Assembly: GCA_900550295.1 (NCBI GenBank)
Contig: URRM01000059.1
Span: 1-9,872, forward strand
Direction of reading: 5' to 3'
DNA: 9,872 nt
Source: an uncultured bacterium
Lineage (GTDB): Bacteria > Cyanobacteriota > Vampirovibrionia > Gastranaerophilales > Gastranaerophilaceae
In this document: piece after piece, positions 1 to 6,937 of the stretch
Position numbering within the stretch: position 1 is the stretch's first letter
Layout: each line of letters opens with the position of its first letter
Notes under the pieces: generated by a model
Told to the model about the DNA's origin: nothing
Seen by the model: the letters and a program-made list of their open reading frames with translations, nothing else
The model's database searches: none
Translations under genes and position numbers: made by a program

Positions 1-85
1 GCCGTCGTTTTGTAAATATGTCCGAATAAATAAAAATCTTATGCATAAAGCCTCACATTAATGTTATGCTAACCCTCCAAAATTA

Positions 86-115
86 TTTACTTATGTAAAG
101 AATTAAAATTTTAAT
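86..115 (+). promoter_or_regulatory. Putative promoter of the TetR-exporter operon
   Basis: A TTTACT hexamer (86-91) lies 18 bases before TTTAAT (110-115), a fair sigma70-like -35/-10 pair that would start transcription near 122. The -10 lies at the end of a perfect 14-bp A/T palindrome (102-115). An alternative is the extended -10 TGTTATGCT at 62-70, which has no good -35. The region is so AT-rich that either match could be chance, so the assignment is tentative. Confidence 0.3.
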
Positions 116-116
116 C

Positions 117-149
117 TAGAATTTTATTCTGACTTGGAATAATATTCTA
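117..149 (+). promoter_or_regulatory. Tandem palindromes, candidate TetR operator
   Basis: Two copies of the palindrome GAAT-N3-ATTC sit at 119-129 and 137-147, with centres 18 bp apart. Aligned over 16 bases (117-132 and 135-150) the copies agree at 12 positions. The second ends only 4 bases before the tetR start codon, so a bound repressor would cover the likely transcription start and ribosome binding site. TetR-family proteins usually repress their own operon by binding palindromes as dimers, sometimes as two dimers on tandem sites. The assignment to the adjacent regulator is inferred from position and symmetry. Confidence 0.45.
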
Positions 150-151
150 AT

Positions 152-727
152 ATGATTAATATGAACCAAAAAGTTGATGAATTCAAGAAAAATTTGATAT
201 TGGATACGGCAAGTGAGTATTTCAAAAAATTGGGTTATGAAAAAACTCAGATAGATAAAATTTCAAAAGACTTGAGTATTGGTGTCGGTACAATTTATGG
301 ATATTTTAAGTCTAAAGAAGGCTTGTTCTTAGCTTGGTTGCAATTTGTAATCGATAAAGCTTATAAGGAAATTAAAGAGCACTGTGCAGATTCAAATACT
401 CCTGTTGAAAAATTGAAGATGGTTGTTGATTATAAAATTAAATATTTTGAAAAAAACAAAACGACAATCAAAGGTTATATGCAGAATAACCAATTTTTCT
501 TACGTGGTATTTCAAGACGTAAAGAACACCCTATGGCAAGAGTTTACCAATATTGTGCTGATATTATAAAAGATTTGAAACCAATGGATGATAACGAGGC
601 ATACCTTTTGGCAACAATTTTTGACGGTATAATTAACTGTTATATTGAAAATTCTTTTGAAGAAGATAATTTATCTTTGAAAAAAGACGAAATTATAGAA
701 AGATTTTTACGATTGGTCGGAGTGTAA
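152..727 (+). CDS. TetR/AcrR-family transcriptional regulator
   Basis: A 191-residue protein of typical TetR length. Residues about 12-60 form the three-helix DNA-binding domain, with the family pattern ending in GVGTIYGYFKSKEGLF, where the YxYFxSKExLF stretch links the recognition helix to helix 4. The rest is helical and divergent, as expected for the ligand-binding and dimerisation domain. The start at 152 could equally be ATG 161, since neither has a strong Shine-Dalgarno. It is the first gene of an exporter operon and overlaps the tolC-like start by one base (TAATG). By family precedent it should be a cytoplasmic repressor released by a small molecule exported by the downstream pump. The tandem palindromes just upstream are its probable operator. 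The ligand cannot be read from the sequence. Confidence 0.93.
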   Translation: MINMNQKVDEFKKNLILDTASEYFKKLGYEKTQIDKISKDLSIGVGTIYGYFKSKEGLFLAWLQFVIDKAYKEIKEHCADSNTPVEKLKMVVDYKIKYFEKNKTTIKGYMQNNQFFLRGISRRKEHPMARVYQYCADIIKDLKPMDDNEAYLLATIFDGIINCYIENSFEEDNLSLKKDEIIERFLRLVGV

Positions 728-2115
728 TGAAAAAGATATTAAGTTTATTTTTTATAGCCGGAATTCTATTAGTTCAACCTGTATTTAGTGCAGAGGTTAA
801 AAAAGGCGGAATTGAACGTGTTGACTTAACATTTGAACAAGCCTATGAATTAATGCTTGAAAATAATAACAAATTAAAGGCTTATAACGAATTGATTAAA
901 CAAATGAAGTTTGAAAAACGTTCTGCTTTGGGACAATTCTCTCCAAAAGTTGTTTTGAACGCAACTTATATTCATTTTGATGACAATTTAACTTTAACTT
1001 CAAGCGGTAAAGTAATGACTGTGCCATTTAGTGCAAATACTTTAATTCAGGATCAAAATGTATTTACTGCAGGAGGAGCTGTTGTTTGGAACATCTTTAC
1101 AGGTGGTAAATTATTATCAAACCACGCAGCAGCAAGGGCTAAGTTAGAAGCCTCTAATGAAAAATATAGAGAAGTTCAAGATGAATTGACATTAGAACTT
1201 GTAAAACGCTATTACGGCTTGAGAATGGCACGTGATGTTGTTGAAGTTAGAAAACAAGTTGCAGACGGTATTGGAAAACACTTAAAGGATGCAAAATTAT
1301 TAGAAAAAGAAGGTATAATTTCAAAATCAGAACGCTTGCACGCAGAAGTTGCATATGCTGATGCAATGCGTGATTATAAGGCATCATTGAGAGATGCCAA
1401 TGTAATAGAAGAAGGTTTGAAAACCTTGATTAAGGCACAAGATGCAAATTTGAAAGATGTTTGTATTCAACCAAATTCATTGTTATTCGTTTATGACGAT
1501 AGCACAATCGACATTGTTGCAATGAAAGAAAATGTTAAAGCAAATAACCCTCAACTAAAACAGTTGAGAGCAAAGAAAAAAGCTTTGAATGCAAAATATC
1601 ATGCAAAAATGGCTAATTATTCTCCAACATTGAGTCTTTTTGCTTATGACGTAGCAGCTGCAAGCCATTTATCGGAAGCATTTCCAAGAGCTGCAATAGG
1701 CGGAACTGCAAACTGGTTATTGTTTGACGGTTTTTCAAGATATAACGATGTAAAAGCTGCAAATAGCGAAAGAAAAATGGTAGATTTTGAAATCTCTGAT
1801 GCAGAGTATAACCTTGAAAGTCTTGTTGTGAAACAATATCAAGAGTTGATGAAATATAAAGAACAATACGACAGTTCATCAAAGTCAATTGAGAATGCAC
1901 AAGAAGCATTAAGAACATCATCTTTAGCTTTTAAGGAAGGCTTTGGAACCTCTTTGCAAGTTACGGATGCACAAATGATGTTGTCTAAAGTTAAAATTGA
2001 GCGATTAAATTCAATTTATAACTACGACATAACATTGGCAGATTTATTAAAAACAAACGGCGATACAAAGGCTATTTTAAACTATGTGTCTAATTCTAAA
2101 ACAGAAAAATTTTAA
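727..2115 (+). CDS. TolC-like outer membrane efflux protein
   Basis: A 462-residue protein of the OEP/TolC family, the outer-membrane channel and periplasmic tunnel of tripartite exporters. Residues 1-22 are a signal peptide (two lysines, a hydrophobic core, cleavage near VFSA). The mature part shows the two internal repeats of the family. One starts at VDLTFEQAYELMLENN (32-47) and contains WNIFTGGK (121-128). The second contains the matching WLLFDGFSR (about 330-338). Each is followed by long, charged heptad-like helices forming the tunnel. The length is usual. A GGAG four bases upstream gives a clear ribosome site inside the end of the tetR gene, implying translational coupling. The 11-nt gap to the adaptor gene indicates one transcript. 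Paired with an HlyD adaptor and ABC-2 permeases, it should complete an envelope-spanning efflux route. Confidence 0.93.
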   Translation: MKKILSLFFIAGILLVQPVFSAEVKKGGIERVDLTFEQAYELMLENNNKLKAYNELIKQMKFEKRSALGQFSPKVVLNATYIHFDDNLTLTSSGKVMTVPFSANTLIQDQNVFTAGGAVVWNIFTGGKLLSNHAAARAKLEASNEKYREVQDELTLELVKRYYGLRMARDVVEVRKQVADGIGKHLKDAKLLEKEGIISKSERLHAEVAYADAMRDYKASLRDANVIEEGLKTLIKAQDANLKDVCIQPNSLLFVYDDSTIDIVAMKENVKANNPQLKQLRAKKKALNAKYHAKMANYSPTLSLFAYDVAAASHLSEAFPRAAIGGTANWLLFDGFSRYNDVKAANSERKMVDFEISDAEYNLESLVVKQYQELMKYKEQYDSSSKSIENAQEALRTSSLAFKEGFGTSLQVTDAQMMLSKVKIERLNSIYNYDITLADLLKTNGDTKAILNYVSNSKTEKF

Positions 2116-2126
2116 GCGAGGATAAT

Positions 2127-3068
2127 ATGAGTAAAAAAGCAATTACAGGAATCTTTTTTTTAGCGGTAATTTTAGCCGTAATAGGTTGTGTTTATGCATT
2201 TATGCAAGCAAATACAATGCTTTTACAAGGTGAAGTTGATGTTAAAACGGTAGATTTGGCATCAAAAATTACAGGTCGTATAGAAAAGTTAAACTGTAAA
2301 AAAGGTGATAGAGTTAAAAAAGGCGATGTTCTGATTACTCTTGATGCTCCTGAAATTAATGCAAAAGCGGCTCAAGTTGATGCGACAGTTCAATTAGCTT
2401 TGGCACAACAAGAAAAAGTTAATAATGGTGCCAGAAACGAGCAAATTAGTATGGCAAAAGCATCAAGAGATTTGGCTAAAAAAACTTTTGACAGATTGAA
2501 CAGATTACATGATGAAGGTGTAATTCCGACTCAAAAACTTGATGAGGCAAGAGCGAAATATCAAGCTGCACAAGACAATTACAACATGTTGGTTACAGGT
2601 AGCCGTGTGGAAGATAAACTTTCAGCTGCAGCAAACGTAAAACGTGCTATGGGCGCAAACGACGAGGTTCAATCTTACTTAAAAGAAAATACAATAGTTG
2701 CTCCAATTAATGGCGTAATTACAGAAATTAACGTTGAAGAAGGCGAACTTGTCGGCGCAGGATATCCGATAGTTACGATTGTTGACGATAATGACTGTTG
2801 GGTTGTGTTCAATTTAAGAGAAGATTTATTGTCAAAAATTAAAGACGGTACAGAGTTTAACGTAAAAATTCCTGCAATGGGCAAAGAACCTGTAAAAGTC
2901 AGAGTAAATTACATCTCTGTAATGGGTGATTTTGCAAACTGGCGCGCAACAAAAGCAAAAGGCGATTTCGATATGAAAACTTTTGAAGTCCGTGCAGTGC
3001 CTGTTGAAAAAGTAGAAGGTTTACGTGCCGGCATGAGTGCAGTTTTTGATTGGAAGAAACTTAAATAA
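2127..3068 (+). CDS. HlyD/EmrA-like periplasmic adaptor (membrane fusion protein)
   Basis: A 313-residue membrane fusion protein. Residues 6-28 form an N-terminal membrane anchor. Residues 37-75 are the first half of the lipoyl-like domain (KITGRIEKLNCKKGDRVKKG). Residues 78-185, rich in Ala, Lys and Gln, form the alpha-helical coiled-coil hairpin that meets TolC. Residues 189-222 (VAPINGVITEINVEEGELVG) are the second lipoyl half, and the rest is the beta-barrel. The adaptor links the inner-membrane permeases to the outer-membrane channel. A GAGG lies five bases before the ATG. The stop codon overlaps the next start by one base. The anchor also contains VIGC (18-21), which fits a lipobox, so it might be a lipoprotein rather than a transmembrane-anchored form, although the residues after the cysteine stay hydrophobic. 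The domain order resembles YbhG/YhiI-type adaptors of ABC-2 exporters. Confidence 0.92.
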   Translation: MSKKAITGIFFLAVILAVIGCVYAFMQANTMLLQGEVDVKTVDLASKITGRIEKLNCKKGDRVKKGDVLITLDAPEINAKAAQVDATVQLALAQQEKVNNGARNEQISMAKASRDLAKKTFDRLNRLHDEGVIPTQKLDEARAKYQAAQDNYNMLVTGSRVEDKLSAAANVKRAMGANDEVQSYLKENTIVAPINGVITEINVEEGELVGAGYPIVTIVDDNDCWVVFNLREDLLSKIKDGTEFNVKIPAMGKEPVKVRVNYISVMGDFANWRATKAKGDFDMKTFEVRAVPVEKVEGLRAGMSAVFDWKKLK

Positions 3069-4231
3069 TGTCATTAAAACAAGTTGTAAAACGAGAAATA
3101 AAAAGAATTTATAAAGAGCCGTTGTTTTGGACGATTGCGTTTATAATGCCATTGGCAATGTGTTTGGTAATTTGTATGATTTTTTCAAAAGGTTCGCCAA
3201 CAGATATGCCGATAGCGGTTTTGAATGACGACAATTCAACTTTTTCAAGGATGTTCATAAGAGATTTGGAGGCTCTTCCTTCTTGCACTATAAAATATAA
3301 TGTCACCAGCCTTGAAGAAGGTCGTCAATTGCTTACAGAGGGTAAAGTGTACGCTTTTGTGGCTATTCCTCGTGATTTTCAACGTGATATTTATAGACTA
3401 AAACAGCCAAAACTTTTGTTTTATTATAATAACCAAAGAATTCTAATCGGTGGAATTATATCAAAAGACATAACTATGCTTGTTCAGACTATGATGGTAG
3501 GGCTTGATGCATCAATTCGTTCTAAGAGGGGATTACCTATGGATGAAGCGATTAAACAGGCTAACTTGATTAGAGTTAGCGAACATGTTCGCTCAAATCC
3601 TTATTTTAATTACCAATATTTCCTTTCTATCGTTGCTTTTGGACATATATTGCAAATTCACTTAATTTTGACAATGTTGTGGGCATTAGGTACCGAATTT
3701 AAGTATGGTACGACAAAGGAATGGCTAAAGGTTGCAGATGGTTCAATAATAAAAGCATTTTTCGGTAAATTAATTCCATATTTTGGGTTGTTTATTATGC
3801 TTTTTGCAATTTTATTCGGCACATATTTTATAATAATGGGAATTCCATACACAGGCGATTGGTTTATGGGAATTTTGTCAACGTTAATGTTTATTTTTAC
3901 TTGTTGCTGTTTGGCAAATGTTTTTATCTCAATTAATGGTAATTTCAGATACGGTTTAAGCAACGCAGCGTTCTATGTAGCAATGGGTTTTGCGTTTGCG
4001 GGTGTAACTTATCCTGTAATGGTTATGCCCTGGATTGCAAAGGCTTACAGCGCAACTTTACCGTTAAGTTATTGGGTTCAAGTGATGATTGACCAATCTT
4101 TAAGACAAATTCCGATTATTTATGACTTTAAACATATAAATGCAATGTTATTTTTGTCTGCTTTGGGCTTGTTGTCTTTAATCAGACTTAAGAAATTGGC
4201 TATGGATGAAAAAAGGTGGTATCAATCATGA
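3068..4231 (+). CDS. ABC-2-type exporter permease, first of a pair
   Basis: A 387-residue inner-membrane protein with the ABC-2 permease plan of the YbhS/YhhJ group. It has one membrane helix at about 19-39, a large periplasmic domain to about 185, then a bundle of about five helices to about 375. The periplasmic domain carries AIPRDFQRDI (99-108), a motif shared with the next gene and usual for this family. SNPYFNYQYFLS (176-187) leads into the second helix. Start ATG 3068 overlaps the adaptor stop codon (TAATG). Its end overlaps the next gene by 4 nt, so the two permeases are probably made in equal amounts and form a heterodimer. Family members move drugs, lipids or other hydrophobic compounds; the substrate is unknown here. 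The family normally needs an ABC ATPase, and none is encoded nearby. Confidence 0.9.
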   Translation: MSLKQVVKREIKRIYKEPLFWTIAFIMPLAMCLVICMIFSKGSPTDMPIAVLNDDNSTFSRMFIRDLEALPSCTIKYNVTSLEEGRQLLTEGKVYAFVAIPRDFQRDIYRLKQPKLLFYYNNQRILIGGIISKDITMLVQTMMVGLDASIRSKRGLPMDEAIKQANLIRVSEHVRSNPYFNYQYFLSIVAFGHILQIHLILTMLWALGTEFKYGTTKEWLKVADGSIIKAFFGKLIPYFGLFIMLFAILFGTYFIIMGIPYTGDWFMGILSTLMFIFTCCCLANVFISINGNFRYGLSNAAFYVAMGFAFAGVTYPVMVMPWIAKAYSATLPLSYWVQVMIDQSLRQIPIIYDFKHINAMLFLSALGLLSLIRLKKLAMDEKRWYQS

Positions 4232-5388
4232 TGAAAAAATTTATTGATATCATAAAAGATGAATTTGATTTATTCCGCAAAGAATCCGGTGCAATGCTGA
4301 TAATGATTATTGGTGTTGTAGCTTATTCTATTTTTTATATGTTGCCATATTCAACAGAAATTATTAAAGAAGCACCTATTGGTGTTGTAGATTTTGACGG
4401 AACAAAAATGTCACACGAGTTTATCCGAAACTTAAACGCTACGGATTCGGTTGACGTTGTTTCACGTCCTGTTAGTATTGATAAGGCAAAACACCTGTTC
4501 TATAAGGGGGATATTAAGGGCTATGTAATCGTTCCCCGTGATTTTCAAAAAGAAATTAAAAGAGGTTCGCAAGCTGTAGTTTCAACCTATGCAGATTCAA
4601 GTTATTTGATTATTTACAAGACAATTTATTCGGCTGTTGTTCAAACTGCAATAAATTATGGCGCAAAGATAGAAATAGGAAAACTTCTTAAAAAAGGAAT
4701 GTCAAAAGATGTTGCAATGACCGTAAAACAGCCTTTTGAGTTTGTACAAGTGCCACTTTATAACCCTGCGGGAGGTTACGAAACATACGTATATCCTGTA
4801 ATTTTGATTTTAATTTTGCACCAAACTTTGGTTGTAGGTATCGGTTTAATGCAAGGTACAAGGCATGAATTAAAAGAAAACTACTGTAAAAAAGAGGAAG
4901 ATGTTCCGATTACGTTGCTTGGAAGATGTACGGCATATGTATTGTTGTATATGTTTTATTCAATCTTCTATTTCTTGATATATCCTGCAATCGGTAAGTA
5001 TCCGATGTCGTATAACCTGTTACCCTTGATTTTAATTCTGTTGCCAATGTTTTATTCGGCAGCATTATTCTCTCATACAATTTCGTACTACTTTAAAAAG
5101 AGAGAATCTTCGTTGTTGATATTGGTTGTAACCTCTTTAATCTTTATATTTCTCCCTGGGTTAATATGGCCAAAAGAGGCTATTCCGCAATGGTTAAATA
5201 TAATTGCATACTTTATTCCGGCAACTTGTGGTGTAGATGGAATTATTAAAGTTAACCAAATGAACGCAACATTTTGGAATGTAAGATACGATTTCTTATG
5301 GTTAATTTTCCTTTGCTGGATGTATTTTGCAACATCAATTTATGTAATTAAAAAGAAGTTTCATAAAGACGATTTAAACGAAAAATAA
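4228..5388 (+). CDS. ABC-2-type exporter permease, second of a pair
   Basis: Partner permease of 386 residues when started at ATG 4228. I prefer this start over the upstream in-frame GTG at 4216 because ATG 4228 overlaps the previous stop as ATGA and has AGGTGG eight bases before it. The GTG would lie within that ribosome site. Layout: a membrane helix at about 23-42, a periplasmic domain with IVPRDFQKEI (101-110), then about five helices in the C-terminal half. The segment PLYNPAGGYETYVYPV before the second helix is the family's usual junction. Paralogy with the preceding gene is clear from the shared PRDFQ motif and a matching topology. It is the last gene of the exporter operon. Its stop codon touches the stop of the convergent glycosyltransferase gene, and no hairpin terminator is visible. 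Confidence 0.9.
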   Translation: MMKKFIDIIKDEFDLFRKESGAMLIMIIGVVAYSIFYMLPYSTEIIKEAPIGVVDFDGTKMSHEFIRNLNATDSVDVVSRPVSIDKAKHLFYKGDIKGYVIVPRDFQKEIKRGSQAVVSTYADSSYLIIYKTIYSAVVQTAINYGAKIEIGKLLKKGMSKDVAMTVKQPFEFVQVPLYNPAGGYETYVYPVILILILHQTLVVGIGLMQGTRHELKENYCKKEEDVPITLLGRCTAYVLLYMFYSIFYFLIYPAIGKYPMSYNLLPLILILLPMFYSAALFSHTISYYFKKRESSLLILVVTSLIFIFLPGLIWPKEAIPQWLNIIAYFIPATCGVDGIIKVNQMNATFWNVRYDFLWLIFLCWMYFATSIYVIKKKFHKDDLNEK

Positions 5389-6180
5389 TTAATGTTCTTT
5401 GTAATAATAAGTAAGTTCGGTGTTTAAATCTAATTTTTTACAATCTTTTTTAAAGATACCAAGTTTTATGCCCATTTTTGCAAGTCTGTAAAGTATGCTT
5501 ACACTTAAAACACCAAAGCCGTATTTACAAGAACGTACAAAGTTGATTGAAGAAGCTTCTTTGAAATATTTTGTAGGGCAGGAAATTTCGCCAATGTTGT
5601 AATTGTTAAAAAATAATAGCGCTAAGATTTCATTGTCAAAAATAAAATCATCGTTGCAGCTTGCAAGTGGTAATTTTTCTAAAACTTCTCTTGTAAATCC
5701 TCTAAAACCGGTGTGGTATTCTGACAATTTTTCACCCAAAAAGAAGTTTTCAACCCCTGTTAAAAACTTGTTTGCAATGAATTTATATAAAGGCATTCCA
5801 CCCTTAAGAGCAGAGTTTCCAAGCATACGAGAAGCCATAACGGCATCATATTGTTCAAAAGCCATCATAGAAACCATTGCAGGGATAAGTTTAGGTGTAT
5901 ATTGGTAATCAGGATGCAACATAACAACAATGTCAGCCCCTGCCTTCAAAGCGGCAAGATAACAAGACTTTTGGTTGCCTCCATACCCTTTATTTTCTTT
6001 GTGCACAATAGTAGTAATATTTAAAGATTTAGACAGCTCTTTAGTGTTATCTAAAGAGCTGTCGTCTACTAAAATAATTTCATCAACAAATTCACGGTAA
6101 ATTTCATTGTAAGTTTGTTTTAGAGTATGTTCTGCATTGTATGCAGGCATGATAACGACAATTTTTTTACCGTTAATCAT
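5389..6180 (-). CDS. GT2-family glycosyltransferase (DPM1/DPG-synthase-like)
   Basis: A 263-residue GT-A-fold glycosyltransferase. The nucleotide-binding strand VVIMPAYNAEHTL (8-20) is followed by ILVDDSSLDNT (36-46) with the conserved DD pair. ENKGYGGNQKSCYLAAL (62-78) follows. The metal/sugar-phosphate motif MLHPDYQY (87-94) has His in place of the first Asp of DxD, a variant I recall as common in this subgroup. YHTGFRGF (155-162) belongs to the acceptor/catalytic region. No membrane helices are evident, so it is a stand-alone cytoplasmic or peripheral enzyme, perhaps transferring a sugar to a polyprenyl phosphate or an envelope glycan. The acceptor cannot be deduced. It starts 6 nt after the hpf stop codon, with AGGG overlapping that stop as ribosome site, so the two genes are probably cotranscribed. 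A strong inverted repeat lies over codons 40-50. Confidence 0.9.
   Translation of the reverse strand: MINGKKIVVIMPAYNAEHTLKQTYNEIYREFVDEIILVDDSSLDNTKELSKSLNITTIVHKENKGYGGNQKSCYLAALKAGADIVVMLHPDYQYTPKLIPAMVSMMAFEQYDAVMASRMLGNSALKGGMPLYKFIANKFLTGVENFFLGEKLSEYHTGFRGFTREVLEKLPLASCNDDFIFDNEILALLFFNNYNIGEISCPTKYFKEASSINFVRSCKYGFGVLSVSILYRLAKMGIKLGIFKKDCKKLDLNTELTYYYKEH
6032..6063. repeat. Perfect 13-bp inverted repeat inside the glycosyltransferase gene
   Basis: GACAGCTCTTTAG (6032-6044) and its exact complement CTAAAGAGCTGTC (6051-6063) flank a six-base loop (6045-6050). The repeat covers codons 40-50 of the GT2 gene, right after the conserved DD pair. Neither strand has a T-tract after the hairpin, so it is not a standard intrinsic terminator. 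It would form a stable stem in the mRNA of either strand. Confidence 0.85.
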
Positions 6181-6186
6181 ATTGCC

Positions 6187-6570
6187 CTATTCTTCTGGCA
6201 TAGCTTCAACAACTTCGATTTCTTCTTCTTCGTTGTTGTCAACATTTTCCATTCTGATAGATGCTTTGTTAGAAGATAAAGCTTTATCTTTAACTTTTTG
6301 AACTTGTCTTAATAATTTATCAGATAATAAATCGATGCTTGCATACATAGATTCAGCAGATTCTTCTAGGTGAATTTTAACTTTGTCTAAGTTGCATCTA
6401 ACTTCTGCGATGTGTTTTTCAGCAGCAGCAGGGTTTTTAATAACTGATAAAATTACTTCAATACCTTGAATTTGGTCGTAGTGTGTAGCTACTTTACCAA
6501 TTTTTTCTTTTACATAAGCTTTGATAGCTTCTGTGATTTCGATGTTTCTTCCGTTAACGTGTATACGCAT
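6187..6570 (-). CDS. hpf: Ribosome hibernation-promoting factor (short HPF/RaiA-like)
   Basis: A 127-residue member of the HPF/YfiA (sigma-54 modulation) family, which binds the decoding region of the 30S subunit and shuts down ribosomes in stationary phase or under stress. The beta-alpha-beta-beta-beta-alpha domain spans about 1-100. It opens with MRIHVNGRNIEITEAIKAYV and includes EVRCNLDKVKIHLEESAESM and MYASIDLLSDKLLRQVQKVK. A glutamate-rich tail (about 107-127) follows. The separate C-terminal dimerisation domain of long HPF is missing, so this is the short type. GGAGG lies seven bases before the ATG, and a possible promoter is at 6608-6636. The glycosyltransferase gene follows 6 nt later. 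The family assignment is firm. Whether it acts more like HPF (100S dimers) or YfiA (inactive 70S) cannot be decided from the sequence. Confidence 0.93.
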   Translation of the reverse strand: MRIHVNGRNIEITEAIKAYVKEKIGKVATHYDQIQGIEVILSVIKNPAAAEKHIAEVRCNLDKVKIHLEESAESMYASIDLLSDKLLRQVQKVKDKALSSNKASIRMENVDNNEEEEIEVVEAMPEE

Positions 6571-6607
6571 TATTAAGCCTCCAATGTTATTTTACAAATT
6601 TATAGAT

Positions 6608-6636
6608 AGAATACTAGAAACAAAAATTAAAATCAA
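6608..6636 (-). promoter_or_regulatory. Putative hpf promoter
   Basis: Read on the minus strand, TTGATT (6636-6631) and TATTCT (6613-6608) are separated by 17 bases and sit 38 bases before the hpf start codon. Each matches the sigma70 consensus at four of six positions. The 93-base gap between the cysteine-protein gene and hpf makes a private promoter reasonable. It is only a pattern match in AT-rich DNA. Confidence 0.35.
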
Positions 6637-6638
6637 TT

Positions 6639-6669
6639 AATCAATTATGTATTGTAAACATAATTAATC
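6639..6669 (-). other. A/U-rich hairpin at the 3' end of the cysteine-protein gene
   Basis: In minus-strand RNA, 6669-6658 can pair with 6650-6639 over 12 bp (two G-U pairs) around a seven-base loop. The plus-strand transcript would have two mismatches instead, which favours a minus-strand RNA structure. It overlaps the stop codon of the small cysteine-protein gene. A T-rich stretch follows only about 13 bases later and the stem has almost no G-C pairs, so at best it is a weak attenuator or mRNA-end stabiliser. Confidence 0.3.
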
Positions 6670-6882
6670 AGAAATGATTTGTTGTAATTCTACGTTTGGA
6701 GTACCTAAAACTCTTACCAATTCTAATACAGAAGCCTTCATTTGGCATTTTTGAGATGAGCCGGAAAAGAAATCTTTATAGAAGCAACCTTCACAATTGC
6801 AACCACGTTTGTAACAATCTAACGCTGTTGGTGTCCATCTTCTAACGGCTACAGCTCGTCCCATATCACGACTTCTAAACAC
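6664..6882 (-). CDS. Small five-cysteine protein of unknown function
   Basis: A 72-residue protein starting at GTG 6882, supported by GGAGG nine bases upstream; the first in-frame ATG (6864) would be too far from it. A basic N-terminus (RSRDMGRAVAVRRW) leads to a cysteine cluster C23-x4-C28-x-C30-x2-C33 and a fifth cysteine at C46. A helical MKASVLELVRVLGTP segment and an acidic end follow. There is no signal peptide or membrane helix, so it should be cytoplasmic. The Cys spacing could hold a metal ion or iron-sulfur cluster. The WTP...CY..GC.C..C.Y pattern looks like a conserved family rather than a random reading frame, but I cannot name it and assign no function. It lies upstream of hpf in the same orientation and divergent from the candidate structured RNA. 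Confidence 0.75.
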   Translation of the reverse strand: MFRSRDMGRAVAVRRWTPTALDCYKRGCNCEGCFYKDFFSGSSQKCQMKASVLELVRVLGTPNVELQQIISD

Positions 6883-6923
6883 TATGTATTTCCTCCAAGT
6901 ATTATTTTTTTATTTGATTATGA

Positions 6924-6931
6924 AATATATT
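6924..6931. promoter_or_regulatory. Symmetric -10-like element, possible bidirectional promoter
   Basis: AATATATT is a perfect palindrome that presents TATATT (five of six matches to the -10 consensus) on both strands. Rightward initiation would begin near G6938, exactly where the candidate structured RNA's closing helix begins. Leftward initiation near 6917 would give the cysteine-protein mRNA a leader of about 35 nt. No good -35 is visible on either side. Symmetric -10 sequences are known to allow divergent transcription in bacteria. Confidence 0.35.
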
Positions 6932-6937
6932 TTGCTA

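Noticed and set aside
3..29. Tail of an upstream gene ending RRFVNMSE then stop
   Set aside because: Only eight codons are visible, and short open frames are common; it could be real but cannot be supported.
4216..4227. GTG start four codons upstream for the second permease
   Set aside because: The GTG lies within the AGGTGG ribosome site, whereas ATG 4228 gives the usual ATGA overlap and good spacing.
6631..6646. Tandem AATCAATT repeat upstream of hpf
   Set aside because: Two eight-base copies in very AT-rich DNA are not distinctive; part of the first copy serves as the possible -35 box.
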